Part shown: positions 20,747-31,124 of the stretch, in pieces | Numbering within the stretch: position 1 is the first letter of the stretch | How the letters are laid out: the number at the start of each line of letters is the position of its first letter | Source: Salmonella enterica subsp. diarizonae | Lineage (GTDB): Bacteria; Pseudomonadota; Gammaproteobacteria; Enterobacterales; Enterobacteriaceae | Direction of reading: 5' to 3' | Assembly: GCF_008692785.1 (NCBI RefSeq) | Contig: NZ_VXJV01000002.1 | Span: 514,470 to 578,469, forward strand | Length of the DNA: 64,000 nt | Translations under genes and position numbers: made by a program | The notes under the pieces: generated by a model | Seen by the model: only the letters and a program-made list of their open reading frames with translations | Databases searched by the model: none | What the model was told of the DNA's origin: nothing

Positions 20747-20772
20747 ATAAAAAAGGGCCGCTTACGCGGCCC
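20747..20772 (-). terminator. topA terminator
   Basis: Stem GGGCCGC / GCGGCCC with a TTAC loop, followed on the minus strand by six T (plus-strand A at 20749-20754). It stands 29 bases after the topA stop. Confidence 0.9.
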
Positions 20773-20800
20773 GGTTTACTATTGTGGCGACAGACAGGGG

Positions 20801-23398
20801 TTATTTCTTGCCTTCAACCCACTTGCCGTCGACGAAGAACGCTGACCATCCTGTCGCTTTCCCCTCTTTTTCCGCCGCAACGTACTGCTGTTTTGTTTTG
20901 CGGCTAAAGCGAACAACGGTTTTATTGCCTTCCGGGTCCTGCTGCGGCGCATCCGCCAGATAACGCAGTTTTTCCGGCAGGCGATCGCGGAACCGGTAAA
21001 GCTCCTCGACTAACGGCGCGCGCGTTTCGCGTGATTTCGGGAAGGTATTGGCCGCCAGGAATATCCCTGCCGCGCCGTCGCGCAGCACAAAGTACGCGTC
21101 CGATTTTTCACACGGCAGTTCCGGCAATGGGACTGGATCTTCCTTCGGCGGCGCAACTTCGCCATTACGCAAGATCTTACGGGTATTTTTACACTCGTCG
21201 TTAGTGCAGGCCATGTACTTACCAAAACGCCCCATTTTCAGGTGCATTTCGGAGCCACATTTCTCACACTCAACGATCGGACCGTCATACCCTTTGATGC
21301 GGAACTCGCCTTCTTCAATCTCGTAGCCGTCACAGGTTGGGTTATTACCACACACATGCAACTTACGCTTCGGATCGATCAGATAGCTGTCCATCGCCGT
21401 ACCGCACTTCTGACAGCGACGCTTGGCGCGCAAGGCGTTGGTTTCGGCGTCGTCGCCCTCCAGCACGTTCAGAACTTCATTTTCCGGCACCAGATTAATG
21501 GTCGTTTTACAGCGCTCTTTCGGCGAAAGCGCATAACCTGAACAACCGAGGAAGACCCCCGTACTGGCAGTACGAATTCCCATTTTACGGCCACAGGTTG
21601 GACAGTCGATGCTGGTCAGTACCATCTGGTTAGGACGCATCCCCCCTTCTTCCGGATCTTTCTCAGCTTTATCAAGCTGATGAGTAAAATCGCTGAAGAA
21701 GTTATCCAGCACCGCTTTCCATTCGGCCTGGTGATTCGCAACCTGATCCAGGCTATCTTCCATCTGCGCGGTAAAATCGTAGTTCATCAATTCGCGGAAG
21801 TTTTCTTCCAGCCGATCGGTGACGATTTCACCCATTTTTTCCGCATAGAAACGACGGTTCTCAACGCGAACATAGCCGCGATCCTGAATAGTCGAGATGA
21901 TCGACGCATAGGTAGACGGACGACCAATACCACGCTTTTCAAGCTCTTTAACCAGCGAAGCCTCGCTAAAACGGGCTGGCGGTTTAGTGAAGTGCTGAGC
22001 AGGCGTCAGTTCAAGTAGCGTCAGCGCATCGCCCTTATTCACGGCAGGCAATGTGCGATCTTCATCGCCTTTACGCAGCGCCGGCATCACTTTTGTCCAG
22101 CCGTCAAAGCGCAAAATACGCCCGCGCGCTTTCAGACGGAACTCGCCCGCACCAACGGTAAGCGTAGTAGAGTCATATTGCGCTGGCGTCATCTGACAGG
22201 CGACAAACTGACGCCAAATCAGTTGATACAACTTCTGCGCGTCAGTCTCCATGTCTTTCAGCGACTCCGCCATGACAGCAACGTCGGAAGGACGGATCGC
22301 TTCGTGCGCTTCCTGTGAATTCTCTTTACTGGCGTACTGGTTCGGGTTATCCGGCAGGTATTTCTTACCGAAATTATCGCCGATGTAGCCGCGCACCATA
22401 TTGACCGCATCCTGACTCAGGTTGGTGGAATCAGTACGCATATAGGTGATGTAGCCCGCCTCATACAGACGCTGCGCCATCATCATGGTTTTCTTCACGC
22501 CAAAGCCCAGCCGGGTACTGGCCGCCTGTTGTAGCGTTGAGGTGATAAACGGCGCGCCAGGCTTGCTGCTGGTCGGTTTATCTTCACGCTCCAGTACGCT
22601 ATAGCGCGCTTTTTCCAGCAGGCTGACGGCGGCAAGCGTCTGTTCGCGATTTACCGGACGGAATGGCTTGTCGTTCTGATGCGTCACCTGTAGCGGTAGC
22701 GCCTCGCCAGACGGCGTCGATGTATTGGCGTCAATTTCCCAGAACTCTTCCGGAACAAACGCTTTAATCTCGCGCTCGCGCTCAACGACCAGACGGACCG
22801 CGACAGACTGAACGCGACCTGCCGACAAACCACGGGCGATCTTTTTCCACAGCAATGGCGAGACCATATAGCCTACCACGCGGTCCATAAAGCGGCGCGC
22901 TTGCTGAGCGTTAACCCTGTTAATGTTCAGCTCGCCTGGTTGTTCGAACGCCTGGCGAATGGCATTTTTGGTTATTTCGTTAAAGACTACGCGACTGTAG
23001 CGCGCGTCATCGCCGCCGATCACTTCCCGCAGGTGCCATGCAATAGCTTCCCCTTCGCGGTCAAGGTCGGTTGCGAGATAGATGTGGTCGGCTTTTTCCG
23101 CCAACTGTTTCAGTTCAGAGACGACCTTCTCTTTACCAGGCAGCACTTCATAGTGCGCATCCCAGTTGTGCCACGGGTCAACCCCCATACGGTTGACGAG
23201 AGCGCCACGTTCATCCTTTTTGGGCTTTTTAGCCGTTTTGGTGGAGGTAGAGTCGGCGCTCTTTTTAGCTGCTGAGCCACTGGTCGGCAAATCACGGATA
23301 TGACCCACGCTGGATTTCACCACGTAGTCATTACCCAGATACTTGTTGATCGTTTTGGCTTTTGCCGGGGACTCAACGATGACAAGAGCTTTACCCAT
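20801..23398 (-). CDS. topA: DNA topoisomerase I
   Basis: TopA relaxes negative supercoils by single-strand cleavage. The 865-residue product (from ATG 23398, [15 protein letters not shown]) equals E. coli TopA. It contains the Toprim acidic motif [11 protein letters not shown], the active-site tyrosine in [11 protein letters not shown] near residue 319, and three C-terminal four-cysteine zinc motifs ([27 protein letters not shown]). A basic, lysine-rich insertion near residues 45-65 is also typical. I dropped two extra N-terminal residues that the open frame allows. Confidence 0.98.
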   Translation of the reverse strand: MGKALVIVESPAKAKTINKYLGNDYVVKSSVGHIRDLPTSGSAAKKSADSTSTKTAKKPKKDERGALVNRMGVDPWHNWDAHYEVLPGKEKVVSELKQLAEKADHIYLATDLDREGEAIAWHLREVIGGDDARYSRVVFNEITKNAIRQAFEQPGELNINRVNAQQARRFMDRVVGYMVSPLLWKKIARGLSAGRVQSVAVRLVVEREREIKAFVPEEFWEIDANTSTPSGEALPLQVTHQNDKPFRPVNREQTLAAVSLLEKARYSVLEREDKPTSSKPGAPFITSTLQQAASTRLGFGVKKTMMMAQRLYEAGYITYMRTDSTNLSQDAVNMVRGYIGDNFGKKYLPDNPNQYASKENSQEAHEAIRPSDVAVMAESLKDMETDAQKLYQLIWRQFVACQMTPAQYDSTTLTVGAGEFRLKARGRILRFDGWTKVMPALRKGDEDRTLPAVNKGDALTLLELTPAQHFTKPPARFSEASLVKELEKRGIGRPSTYASIISTIQDRGYVRVENRRFYAEKMGEIVTDRLEENFRELMNYDFTAQMEDSLDQVANHQAEWKAVLDNFFSDFTHQLDKAEKDPEEGGMRPNQMVLTSIDCPTCGRKMGIRTASTGVFLGCSGYALSPKERCKTTINLVPENEVLNVLEGDDAETNALRAKRRCQKCGTAMDSYLIDPKRKLHVCGNNPTCDGYEIEEGEFRIKGYDGPIVECEKCGSEMHLKMGRFGKYMACTNDECKNTRKILRNGEVAPPKEDPVPLPELPCEKSDAYFVLRDGAAGIFLAANTFPKSRETRAPLVEELYRFRDRLPEKLRYLADAPQQDPEGNKTVVRFSRKTKQQYVAAEKEGKATGWSAFFVDGKWVEGKK

Positions 23399-23800
23399 AT
23401 TCACCTTTACCTAAGTTGATTCTTCCAGGAATGCGTCGCACGTTGATTCACCTTCCACTGGCGACGAGACAACGATATATGGTCTCTACGTCTGCGGATA
23501 TCAACCCCTTGTACTGGCTTTGTGTACGAAATGTAATACTCAGGTGACTGAGTTAACAGGCTTTTTTGCACACACGCGCTATAGCACGACGGAATTTTGG
23601 TCGAATGTCAAGCAATTCTGTTGCCAGATTGACGAAAGCGTCACACTGTACCTGATAAAATTCGATACGCAACTTTATTAGCATGCAAAAACAAATCTTG
23701 CCAGTGAACGCAACATGGCAAATCCACCAATTTCCTACAAGAATATTTGCCCATCAGAAGTGCTCAGCGTAGACTAATCTCCTTGTTTAAGGAGTAAAAA
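23399..23800. other. topA-yciN divergent promoter region
   Basis: About 400 bases without a gene. The region is moderately AT-rich and should hold the several topA promoters known from E. coli and the yciN promoter. A TAAGGAG ribosome site for yciN stands at 23788-23794. I could not assign individual promoters with confidence. Confidence 0.5.
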
Positions 23801-24052
23801 ATGCATAAAGAGACGCAACCTATCGATCGCGAAACACTGTTGCTTGAAGCCAACAAAATTATTCGGGAACATGAAGACACGATGGCAGGTATTGTCGCCA
23901 CCGGCGTGACGCAGAGAAATGGCGTGCTGGTTTTCAGCGGCGATTACTTTTTAGACGAGCAAGGATTACCAACCCCTAAAAGCACTGCGGTGTTTAACAT
24001 GTTTAAACACCTGGCGCATGTGCTGTCTGAGAAGTATCACCTGATTGATTAA
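23801..24052 (+). CDS. yciN: YciN conserved small protein
   Basis: An 83-residue acidic soluble protein ([20 protein letters not shown]...) that matches E. coli YciN in length and place. No catalytic motif is visible. It is preceded by TAAGGAG at good spacing and followed by a REP element separating it from convergent sohB. Function unknown. Confidence 0.93.
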   Translation: MHKETQPIDRETLLLEANKIIREHEDTMAGIVATGVTQRNGVLVFSGDYFLDEQGLPTPKSTAVFNMFKHLAHVLSEKYHLID

Positions 24053-24055
24053 TCC

Positions 24056-24085
24056 GTGCCGGATGGCGCTGAATGCCATCCGGCA
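24056..24085. repeat. REP element between yciN and sohB
   Basis: TGCCGGATGGC (24057-24067) pairs with GCCATCCGGCA (24075-24085), the typical REP/BIME palindrome, lying between convergent genes as is usual. It may protect transcript ends. Confidence 0.85.
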
Positions 24086-24093
24086 ATAGCCGT

Positions 24094-25140
24094 TTACATC
24101 AACGGCTTTTGTCCACGCTGCCACCAGCGCAGCAGAAGCCGATCCGCGCTTTCCGCCGCGCTGCCGGTAACACGATCGATCAGTTTTTTACGCTGCATAT
24201 AGCGCACATTTAGCACCTCGCACCCTTCCATCAGACCGAGGATAATCTCATCGCTGGTGTTAATCTCATCAACCAGCCCCTTCTCCAGCGCCTGCTGACC
24301 GTACCAGTGTTCGCCCGTGGCGACCTGTTCAATGTCCAGAGTCGGACGCATCCGCTGCACAAAATCTTTGAACAGATGGTGCGTTTCGTTGAGATCTTCA
24401 CGAAACTTCTGCCGCCCTTCTTCCGTATTCTCGCCTAACAATGTCAGGGTACGTTTGTACTGTCCTGCGGTATGCAGTTCAATATCAATGTCTTTACTTT
24501 TGAGAAAGCGGTTAAAGTTTGGGATTTGCGCGACAACACCAATTGATCCCACAATAGCGAACGGCGCCGCGACAATCTTCTCCGCCACGCAGGCCATCAT
24601 GTAGCCTCCGCTTGCCGCGACTTTATCCACCGTCACGGTCAGCGGAATATTTTTATCGCGCAGGCGCTGCAATTGCGATGCCGCCAGGCCATAGCCGTGC
24701 ACAACGCCGCCGGGACTTTCCAGACGCACCACCGCCCGATCGCCTGGTTGCGCCACTGCCAGCACCGCCGTGACCTCTTCGCGCAACGCATTAACTTCGT
24801 GAGCGTCCATACTGCCTTTGAAATCTATCACCCATACGCGCGGTTTGTCCGATGTCGCAATGTCCCCCAGCTTCGCTTTTGCTTTGGCGGCTTTCGCCTC
24901 CTGCTTATGCTTTTTTTTCTGCGCCTTATGCCACAGTTTTTGTTGATGGCTATCCATCAATGCCGCAGCGAGGTCATCCTTCATCTCCTGATACTGCTCG
25001 CTCAAATTGGTCACGCGCAGCTCGCCGCGCTGACGTTTGCGTTGCGTAGCGTTCACGATCAGCAGCACAATGACCGCAATAGCCACCACAACGGTGACGA
25101 TTTTTGCCAAAAATAAGCCATATTCAGACAACAATTCCAC
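24094..25140 (-). CDS. sohB: SohB, inner-membrane S49-family peptidase
   Basis: SohB is a signal-peptide-peptidase-like serine protease; in E. coli extra copies suppress loss of DegP. The product is 348 residues from GTG 25140 (reads VELLSEYGLFLAKIV), which has a strong GGTGGGAG ribosome site; the longer open frame to 25185 is not conserved. An N-terminal membrane helix is followed by a charged KKKHKQEAKAAKAKAK linker and the S49 domain with RLESPGGVVHGYG, the nucleophile segment AASGGYMMA and the lysine region TAGQYKRTLT. Confidence 0.93.
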   Translation of the reverse strand: MELLSEYGLFLAKIVTVVVAIAVIVLLIVNATQRKRQRGELRVTNLSEQYQEMKDDLAAALMDSHQQKLWHKAQKKKHKQEAKAAKAKAKLGDIATSDKPRVWVIDFKGSMDAHEVNALREEVTAVLAVAQPGDRAVVRLESPGGVVHGYGLAASQLQRLRDKNIPLTVTVDKVAASGGYMMACVAEKIVAAPFAIVGSIGVVAQIPNFNRFLKSKDIDIELHTAGQYKRTLTLLGENTEEGRQKFREDLNETHHLFKDFVQRMRPTLDIEQVATGEHWYGQQALEKGLVDEINTSDEIILGLMEGCEVLNVRYMQRKKLIDRVTGSAAESADRLLLRWWQRGQKPLM

Positions 25141-25377
25141 GACTCCCACCTTGATTAAATAACGCGACTTGCGCTCAGTGTACAACAGGCATCGAAGTCA
25201 GTCTCTCTTCATCCGTATGCCTGTTGAGGAAGAAAAAGTATGACAAGGTGTTCATTTTACGGCGTTATCGCCCCTGGCTGATTGAAAAAAGAGGCGCTTT
25301 CAGGCATAAACCCGAAAAGTTAACGCGAAGCTAAGACAACCTGGCAGGACGGTTCACCACGCCGTTGAGGAGTAGCC

Positions 25378-26139
25378 ATGCATTACCAACCGAAACAAGA
25401 TCTATTGCAAAACCGCATTATTTTGATCACTGGCGCCAGCGACGGCATTGGGCGGGAAGCCGCGCTCACGTATGCGCGTTACGGCGCAACGGTGATTCTC
25501 CTGGGACGCAACGAAGAGAAATTGCGTCGGGTCGCGCAGCACATTGCCGACGCGCAACATGTTCAACCACAATGGCTTACGCTCGATCTGCTGACCTGCA
25601 CCGCTGAAGAGTGCCGACAAGTAGCCGACCGCATCGCCGCCCACTACCCCCGCCTGGATGGCGTCCTGCATAATGCCGGGCTACTGGGGGAAATCTGTCC
25701 AATGAGCGAACAAGATCCGCAGGTCTGGCAGGATGTCATGCAGGTAAACGTTAACGCCACCTTTATGCTCACCCAGGCGCTGTTACCGTTATTACTGAAA
25801 TCCGATGCCGGCTCGCTGGTCTTTACGTCGTCAAGCGTTGGTCGTCAGGGGCGCGCCAACTGGGGTGCCTATGCCACCTCGAAGTTTGCCACTGAAGGAA
25901 TGATGCAGGTGCTGGCGGACGAATATCAAAACCGTTCTCTGCGCGTTAACTGCATTAACCCGGGCGGCACGCGCACCAGTATGCGCGCCAGCGCCTTTCC
26001 GACGGAAGATCCACAGAAATTAAAAACGCCTGCCGATATTATGCCGCTTTACCTGTGGCTCATGGGCGACGACAGTCGCCGTAAGACCGGTATGACCTTT
26101 GACGCCCAGCCGGGCCGTAAACCAGGAATCGCCCAATGA
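25378..26139 (+). CDS. yciK: YciK, short-chain dehydrogenase/reductase
   Basis: A classical SDR oxidoreductase of 253 residues. It shows the dinucleotide motif TGASDGIGREAA near residue 19, the NAG strand (LHNAGLLG), the active-site serine in VFTSSSVG, the catalytic YATSK (Tyr and Lys), and the INPGGTRT motif. The true substrate is unknown. The gene overlaps btuR by four bases (ATGA), so the two are co-translated, as in E. coli. Confidence 0.95.
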   Translation: MHYQPKQDLLQNRIILITGASDGIGREAALTYARYGATVILLGRNEEKLRRVAQHIADAQHVQPQWLTLDLLTCTAEECRQVADRIAAHYPRLDGVLHNAGLLGEICPMSEQDPQVWQDVMQVNVNATFMLTQALLPLLLKSDAGSLVFTSSSVGRQGRANWGAYATSKFATEGMMQVLADEYQNRSLRVNCINPGGTRTSMRASAFPTEDPQKLKTPADIMPLYLWLMGDDSRRKTGMTFDAQPGRKPGIAQ

Positions 26140-26726
26140 GTAATGAACGCTATCAGCAGCGCCAGCAGAAGGTAAAAGATCGAGTTGATACCCGTGTCGC
26201 CCAGGCACAGGAAGAACGCGGTATTATTATCGTGTTTACCGGCAATGGTAAGGGTAAAACCACGGCCGCTTTCGGGACTGCCGCCCGCGCCGTAGGGCAC
26301 GGTAAAAAGGTGGGCGTGGTGCAATTTATTAAGGGCACCTGGCCCAACGGCGAGCGTAATCTACTGGAACCGCACGGTGTCGAATTTCAGGTAATGGCGA
26401 CGGGATTTACCTGGGAGACACAAAATCGCGAGGCAGACACCACAGCATGTATGGCCGTTTGGCAGCATGGGAAACGGATGCTGGCCGATCCGCAGCTTGA
26501 TATGGTGGTACTGGATGAGCTGACCTATATGGTGGCGTATGACTATTTGCCGCTGGAAGAGGTCATAAGCGCGCTAAACGCGCGCCCTGGTCACCAGACG
26601 GTGATTATTACAGGTCGCGGCTGTCACCGGGATATTCTTGATCTTGCGGATACCGTCAGCGAACTGCGTCCGGTTAAACATGCTTTTGACGCGGGCGTAA
26701 AAGCCCAGATGGGAATTGATTATTAA
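26136..26726 (+). CDS. btuR: Cob(I)alamin adenosyltransferase BtuR (CobA)
   Basis: BtuR transfers the adenosyl group of ATP to reduced corrinoids, producing adenosylcobalamin; in Salmonella it serves both de novo synthesis and salvage. The 196-residue product carries the P-loop FTGNGKGKTTAAFGTA near residue 36 and the family segments QFIKGTWPNGE, VVLDELTY and GRGCHRDILDLADTVSE. It overlaps the end of yciK and is followed by a REP element. Confidence 0.97.
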   Translation: MSNERYQQRQQKVKDRVDTRVAQAQEERGIIIVFTGNGKGKTTAAFGTAARAVGHGKKVGVVQFIKGTWPNGERNLLEPHGVEFQVMATGFTWETQNREADTTACMAVWQHGKRMLADPQLDMVVLDELTYMVAYDYLPLEEVISALNARPGHQTVIITGRGCHRDILDLADTVSELRPVKHAFDAGVKAQMGIDY

Positions 26727-26730
26727 CCGT

Positions 26731-26765
26731 AGGCCGGATTAAGGCGTTTGCGCCGCCATCCGGCA
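26731..26765. repeat. REP element between btuR and rluB
   Basis: An imperfect palindrome with GGCCGGATTAAGGCG on the left and CGCCGCCATCCGGCA on the right, matching the REP consensus, between two convergent genes. Confidence 0.8.
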
Positions 26766-26812
26766 CAAACCCTCTTGTCTGATGATTCTCGGCCTATAAA
26801 CCACGGTAGAGA

Positions 26813-27688
26813 TTACCCGTTGTTATTACGCCCACCGGAGCGGCGTCCGCCAGCTATCTGGCTGTGGCGTTTTACCGCCCGACGGATCTGGTTCGCTTTC
26901 ATACGACGACGGTCTTTTTCGACGGCAACCTTCGACGAGGTTTCCGGCGGGAGCTCTACCAGACCACGCAGATAGTTCGTTTGCGCGAGGTCAAGCTCAG
27001 TCCAGCCACCGCGCGGCAGGCCTTTCGGCAGCGGGATATCGCCGTAACGAACGCGGATCAAACGGCTGACCTGAACGCCTACCGCTTCCCACAGTCGGCG
27101 AACTTCGCGGTTGCGCCCTTCCGTCAGCGTCACGTTATACCACTGGTTAATGCCTTCGCCGCCGCTGAATTTGATGGTCTTAAATGCCGCCGGACCATCT
27201 TCCAACTGTACGCCACGGCTTAAATCACGCAGTTTCGATTCATCCACCTGACCGAACACGCGCACGGCATATTCACGTTCAACTTCACGGCTAGGATGCA
27301 TCAGGCGGTTCGCCAGTTCACCGTCGGTGGTAAACAACAGTAGCCCGCAGGTATTGACATCCAGACGTCCTACCGCAATCCACCGCGCGCCGCGCAGTTT
27401 CGGTAAGCGATCAAAAACGGTTGGCCGCCCTTCAGGGTCATTGCGGGTACACAGTTCACCTTCTGGTTTGTAATAGGCCAGAACGCGGCAAATTTGTTCC
27501 GCCGACTCTTTCACCGAAATCAGGTGACCGTCGATACGGATTTTCAAACCGGGAGTGACTTCAACGCGATCGCCAAGCGTGGCGATTTTACCGTCAACGC
27601 TGACACGTCCCGCTTCAATAATGGATTCGATTTCACGACGAGAGCCGTGGCCGGCGCGCGCCAGCACTTTTTGTAACTTTTCGCTCAT
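26813..27688 (-). CDS. rluB: 23S rRNA pseudouridine-2605 synthase RluB
   Basis: RluB converts U2605 of 23S rRNA to pseudouridine. The 291-residue product from ATG 27688 ([20 protein letters not shown]) starts with an S4 RNA-binding domain, followed by the RsuA-family catalytic domain with the active aspartate in [15 protein letters not shown] and the motif [11 protein letters not shown]. The C-terminus is a basic, glycine/arginine-rich tail ([19 protein letters not shown]). The open frame upstream to 27715 is not part of the family protein. Confidence 0.96.
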   Translation of the reverse strand: MSEKLQKVLARAGHGSRREIESIIEAGRVSVDGKIATLGDRVEVTPGLKIRIDGHLISVKESAEQICRVLAYYKPEGELCTRNDPEGRPTVFDRLPKLRGARWIAVGRLDVNTCGLLLFTTDGELANRLMHPSREVEREYAVRVFGQVDESKLRDLSRGVQLEDGPAAFKTIKFSGGEGINQWYNVTLTEGRNREVRRLWEAVGVQVSRLIRVRYGDIPLPKGLPRGGWTELDLAQTNYLRGLVELPPETSSKVAVEKDRRRMKANQIRRAVKRHSQIAGGRRSGGRNNNG

Positions 27689-27788
27689 AGAGCTTCCTTC
27701 AGGTGTCGCCTTCACAGGCGTCGAACAGGAGAATGAACGGCGCGTTGCCGCGCCATTTTAAGGCCGCGTAGTATACAGACTTACGCCC

Positions 27789-28409
27789 TTATAAGAAAGG
27801 TGTAACGTCGCCGACGCCTTCGCGCAGCACCATCGGGGAGTCATTAGTCAAATCGATTACCGTGGTGGGTTGCTGACCGAGGTAGCCACCGTGGATGATC
27901 AGATCCACTTGCTTCTCCAACCGATCTTTAATTTCTTCCGGGTCCGACTCGGTAAAGTCGCTGCCCGGAAGCATCAATGACGTCGAGAGCATCGGTTCGC
28001 CCAGCGTATCCAGCAGCGCCAGCGCAATCGGATTTGACGGCACGCGCAGGCCGATGGTTTTACGTTTTTCCTGTAACAGACGACGCGGCACCTCTTTTGT
28101 CCCCTTCAGAATAAAGGTGTAGTTACCCGGCGTATTGTTCTTAATCAGGCGAAACGCCACGTTATCCACGAATGAATAAGTCGACAGTTCGGACAGATCC
28201 CGACACATCAATGTAAAGTTGTGACCATCGGGCAACTGACGAATACGGCAAATGCGCTCCATTGCGCCTTTGTCTTCAATTTTACAACCGAGGGCATAGC
28301 CGGAATCGGTTGGATAAACAATAACACCGCCTTTACGCACAATGTCGACGGCCTGATTAATCAGCCGTTGCTGTGGGTTATCCGGATGGATATAAAAAAA
28401 CTGGCTCAT
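27789..28409 (-). CDS. yciO: YciO, YrdC/Sua5-domain protein
   Basis: A 206-residue protein of the YrdC/Sua5 family, starting MSQFFYIHPDNPQQRLINQA. Visible family motifs are YPTDSGYALGC, KNNTPGNYTFIL and TIGLRVPSNP. YrdC proteins make threonylcarbamoyl-AMP for tRNA t6A; E. coli YciO has the fold, but its biological role is not settled and it does not replace TsaC readily. It lies eight bases after rnm, so the two share a transcript. Confidence 0.95.
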   Translation of the reverse strand: MSQFFYIHPDNPQQRLINQAVDIVRKGGVIVYPTDSGYALGCKIEDKGAMERICRIRQLPDGHNFTLMCRDLSELSTYSFVDNVAFRLIKNNTPGNYTFILKGTKEVPRRLLQEKRKTIGLRVPSNPIALALLDTLGEPMLSTSLMLPGSDFTESDPEEIKDRLEKQVDLIIHGGYLGQQPTTVIDLTNDSPMVLREGVGDVTPFL

Positions 28410-28416
28410 ACTTCCC

Positions 28417-29286
28417 TCACTGTGATATTTGCGGCTGTTCCCATGTCTGCCATACGCCTTCAACGCCAGCGGGCAGCCAGAGTTTACGCCCCAATTCAAT
28501 CCACGGGCAGGGCTGATGGAAATCAGATCCAAGCGATGCCCATAAATGATGCTGACGCGCAAGCGTCGCCAGTTGGGTGCGTTCATTGGGCGATTGTTGG
28601 CACTGCGCCACTTCCATCGCGTCGCCGTGATGGTCGGCAAAATGCGCCACTAATCTTTTCAGCCACTTAGCGCTAAGGTCGTAGCGTCCCGGATGGGCCA
28701 ACACCGCCTTACCGCCAGAATGATGAATGACATCAATAGCTTGTTCTATTGTACACCACTGCGGCGGAACGTAACCGGTTTTCCCACGCGCGAGATATTT
28801 TTTAAAAACATCCGCCATTGTCGCGGCTTTGCCGTACTCCACCAGAAAGCGGGCGAAGTGACCGCGCGTCACCGCGCCGCCATTCGCCAATCTCAATGCC
28901 CCTTCCCACGCGCCGGGAATATGGGCTTTTTCCAGACGCTCCGCAATGAGCCGACCGCGCGCCTGACGCCGCTGTGTCTGCTGCGCCAAAAAATCGCACA
29001 TTGCCGGGTGCGCAATATCAATATTCAGACCCACAATGTGAATCTCATGATTTTCCCAGACCGTTGAAATCTCCACGCCGGGAATAAGATTCAGAGCCAG
29101 CCCTGAACGTGAAATTTCTTCTCTTGCCGCAGGAATCGCGGCTGTGGTGTCATGATCGGTAATCGCCAGCGTGCCGACTCGCATCTCTACCGCACGGTGT
29201 ACTAACGTTTCTGGCGTCAACAGTCCATCGGACGCCGTGGTGTGACTGTGCAGATCGTAAATCACTGCGTAATTCGTGTCGCTCAA
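28417..29286 (-). CDS. rnm: RNase AM / PHP-domain 5'-3' exonuclease (YciV, TrpH)
   Basis: A PHP-fold metal-dependent phosphoesterase; the E. coli protein hydrolyses 3',5'-bisphosphonucleotides and trims 5' ends of rRNAs. Metal-binding motifs are visible in order: DLHSHTTASDG, ITDHDTT, IPGVEIS, VLAHPGRYDL and SDFHQPCPW. I favour the TTG start at 29286 (LSDTNYAVIYDL), which has GGGAG at optimal spacing and gives the E. coli N-terminus; ATG 29298 would add four residues and overlaps that ribosome site. The C-terminus ends WEQPQISQ, a few residues shorter than E. coli. It is divergent from the trp operon. Confidence 0.92.
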   Translation of the reverse strand: MSDTNYAVIYDLHSHTTASDGLLTPETLVHRAVEMRVGTLAITDHDTTAAIPAAREEISRSGLALNLIPGVEISTVWENHEIHIVGLNIDIAHPAMCDFLAQQTQRRQARGRLIAERLEKAHIPGAWEGALRLANGGAVTRGHFARFLVEYGKAATMADVFKKYLARGKTGYVPPQWCTIEQAIDVIHHSGGKAVLAHPGRYDLSAKWLKRLVAHFADHHGDAMEVAQCQQSPNERTQLATLARQHHLWASLGSDFHQPCPWIELGRKLWLPAGVEGVWQTWEQPQISQ

Positions 29287-29358
29287 GGCGGCTCCCATAG
29301 AGATAAAAGGTATGTCGTGTACATCATAACGGTTCCGGCAAATATACTGAAATAGGTG

Positions 29359-29394
29359 TTGACATTATTCCACCGAACCAGTTAACTAGTACGA
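29359..29394 (+). promoter_or_regulatory. trp operon promoter and TrpR operator
   Basis: A perfect -35 TTGACA (29359-29364) and a -10 TTAACT (29382-29387) are 17 bases apart. The palindromic CAGTTAACTAG around the -10 box is the expected TrpR operator, so repressor with tryptophan would occlude RNA polymerase. Confidence 0.9.
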
Positions 29395-29421
29395 AAGTTC
29401 ACATGAAGAGGGTATCTAAAA

Positions 29422-29466
29422 ATGGCAGCGACATTTGCATTACACGGCTGGTGGCGCACTTCCTGA
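29422..29466 (+). CDS. trpL: trp operon leader peptide TrpL
   Basis: A 14-codon peptide, MAATFALHGWWRTS, with tandem Trp codons at 29449-29454. Ribosome stalling at these codons when charged tRNA-Trp is scarce favours the antiterminator and lets transcription enter trpE. The sequence is the Salmonella form; the E. coli peptide is [14 protein letters not shown]. Confidence 0.97.
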   Translation: MAATFALHGWWRTS

Positions 29467-29512
29467 TAGCGGGCGGTGTATGAACAGATGTAATAAGCCA
29501 AAAGATACCCGG

Positions 29513-29539
29513 CCCGCCTGTTAAGCGGGCTTTTTTTTG
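29513..29539 (+). terminator. trp attenuator (3:4 hairpin)
   Basis: GCCCGC (29513-29518) pairs with GCGGGC (29526-29531), followed by eight T. Upstream leader segments can form the competing 1:2 and 2:3 hairpins. It stands 23 bases before trpE. Confidence 0.95.
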
Positions 29540-29561
29540 AACAAAATTAATGAGAACAACC

Positions 29562-31124
29562 ATGCAAACACAAAAACCTACGCTCGAACTGTTGACCTGT
29601 GATGCCGCCTACCGGGAAAACCCGACGGCGCTTTTTCACCAGGTTTGCGGCGACCGCCCGGCAACGCTGCTGCTGGAGTCCGCGGATATCGACAGTAAAG
29701 ACGATTTAAAAAGCCTGCTGCTGGTGGATAGCGCGCTGCGCATTACCGCATTAGGTGACACCGTCACTATTCAGGCGTTGTCTGATAATGGCGCCTCGTT
29801 ATTGCCGCTACTGGATACCGCCCTGCCCGCTGGCGTGGAGAACGAAGCCCTGCCTGCCGGTCGCGTCCTGCGCTTTCCGCCCGTCAGCCCATTATTAGAT
29901 GAAGACGCCCGTTTATGCTCCCTGTCGGTATTTGATACGTTCCGCCTGATACAGGGGGTGGTGAACATACCGACACAAGAGCGGGAAGCTATGTTTTTCG
30001 GCGGTTTGTTTGCCTACGACCTGGTGGCTGGCTTTGAAGCGCTTCCACACCTTGAGGCTGGCAATAACTGCCCGGACTACTGCTTTTATTTAGCGGAAAC
30101 GCTGATGGTGATAGATCATCAGAAAAAAAGCACCCGTATTCAGGCCAGTCTGTTCACCGCCAGCGACCGGGAAAAACAGCGCCTGAACGCCCGCCTGGCG
30201 TACCTTAGCCAACAGTTAACCCAGCCTGCGCCGCCGTTGCCGGTGACGCCGGTGCCGGACATGCGCTGCGAATGCAATCAGAGCGATGACGCGTTCGGCG
30301 CGGTTGTACGCCAGTTGCAAAAAGCCATCCGCGCGGGCGAGATATTTCAGGTGGTGCCGTCGCGCCGCTTTTCGCTGCCCTGCCCGTCGCCGTTGGCTGC
30401 CTACTACGTGCTGAAAAAGAGCAACCCCAGCCCGTATATGTTCTTTATGCAGGATAATGATTTCACGCTTTTCGGCGCGTCGCCGGAAAGTTCGCTGAAA
30501 TATGACGCCGCCAGCCGTCAGATTGAGATTTACCCCATCGCGGGTACCCGTCCACGCGGTCGTCGCGCCGATGGTACGCTGGACAGAGATCTCGACAGCC
30601 GTATTGAGCTGGACATGCGTACCGACCATAAAGAGCTTTCCGAACATCTGATGCTGGTCGATCTGGCGCGCAATGACCTGGCGCGCATCTGTACGCCGGG
30701 CAGTCGCTACGTTGCCGATCTGACAAAAGTTGACCGCTACTCGTACGTGATGCATCTGGTTTCCCGGGTGGTGGGCGAACTGCGTCACGATCTCGACGCT
30801 CTGCACGCCTATCGCGCCTGCATGAACATGGGCACCCTGAGCGGCGCGCCGAAAGTACGCGCCATGCAATTGATTGCCGATGCGGAAGGACAGCGCCGCG
30901 GCAGCTATGGCGGCGCTGTCGGGTACTTCACCGCCCACGGCGATCTGGACACCTGTATTGTTATCCGCTCCGCGCTGGTGGAGAACGGTATCGCAACCGT
31001 GCAGGCGGGCGCCGGAATTGTGCTGGACTCTGTTGGGCAGTCTGAAGCCGATGAAACCCGTAATAAAGCGCGCGCCGTATTGCGTGCTATCGCCACCGCG
31101 CATCATGCACAGGAGACCTTCTGA
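29562..31124 (+). CDS. trpE: Anthranilate synthase component I
   Basis: TrpE makes anthranilate from chorismate with ammonia supplied by the TrpG domain of TrpD. The 520-residue product (ATG 29562, [11 protein letters not shown]) has the feedback-inhibition motif LLLESADI near residue 36 and the chorismate-binding core with [29 protein letters not shown] and [12 protein letters not shown]. It overlaps trpD by one base (TGATG at 31122-31126), giving translational coupling. ATG 29550 is open but would add four residues. Confidence 0.98.
   Translation: MQTQKPTLELLTCDAAYRENPTALFHQVCGDRPATLLLESADIDSKDDLKSLLLVDSALRITALGDTVTIQALSDNGASLLPLLDTALPAGVENEALPAGRVLRFPPVSPLLDEDARLCSLSVFDTFRLIQGVVNIPTQEREAMFFGGLFAYDLVAGFEALPHLEAGNNCPDYCFYLAETLMVIDHQKKSTRIQASLFTASDREKQRLNARLAYLSQQLTQPAPPLPVTPVPDMRCECNQSDDAFGAVVRQLQKAIRAGEIFQVVPSRRFSLPCPSPLAAYYVLKKSNPSPYMFFMQDNDFTLFGASPESSLKYDAASRQIEIYPIAGTRPRGRRADGTLDRDLDSRIELDMRTDHKELSEHLMLVDLARNDLARICTPGSRYVADLTKVDRYSYVMHLVSRVVGELRHDLDALHAYRACMNMGTLSGAPKVRAMQLIADAEGQRRGSYGGAVGYFTAHGDLDTCIVIRSALVENGIATVQAGAGIVLDSVGQSEADETRNKARAVLRAIATAHHAQETF

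Noticed and set aside
30216..31106. 296-codon open frame antisense to trpE
   Set aside because: Shadow frame in GC-rich coding DNA; trpE is certain on the other strand and the predicted protein is low-complexity His/Arg/Ala.
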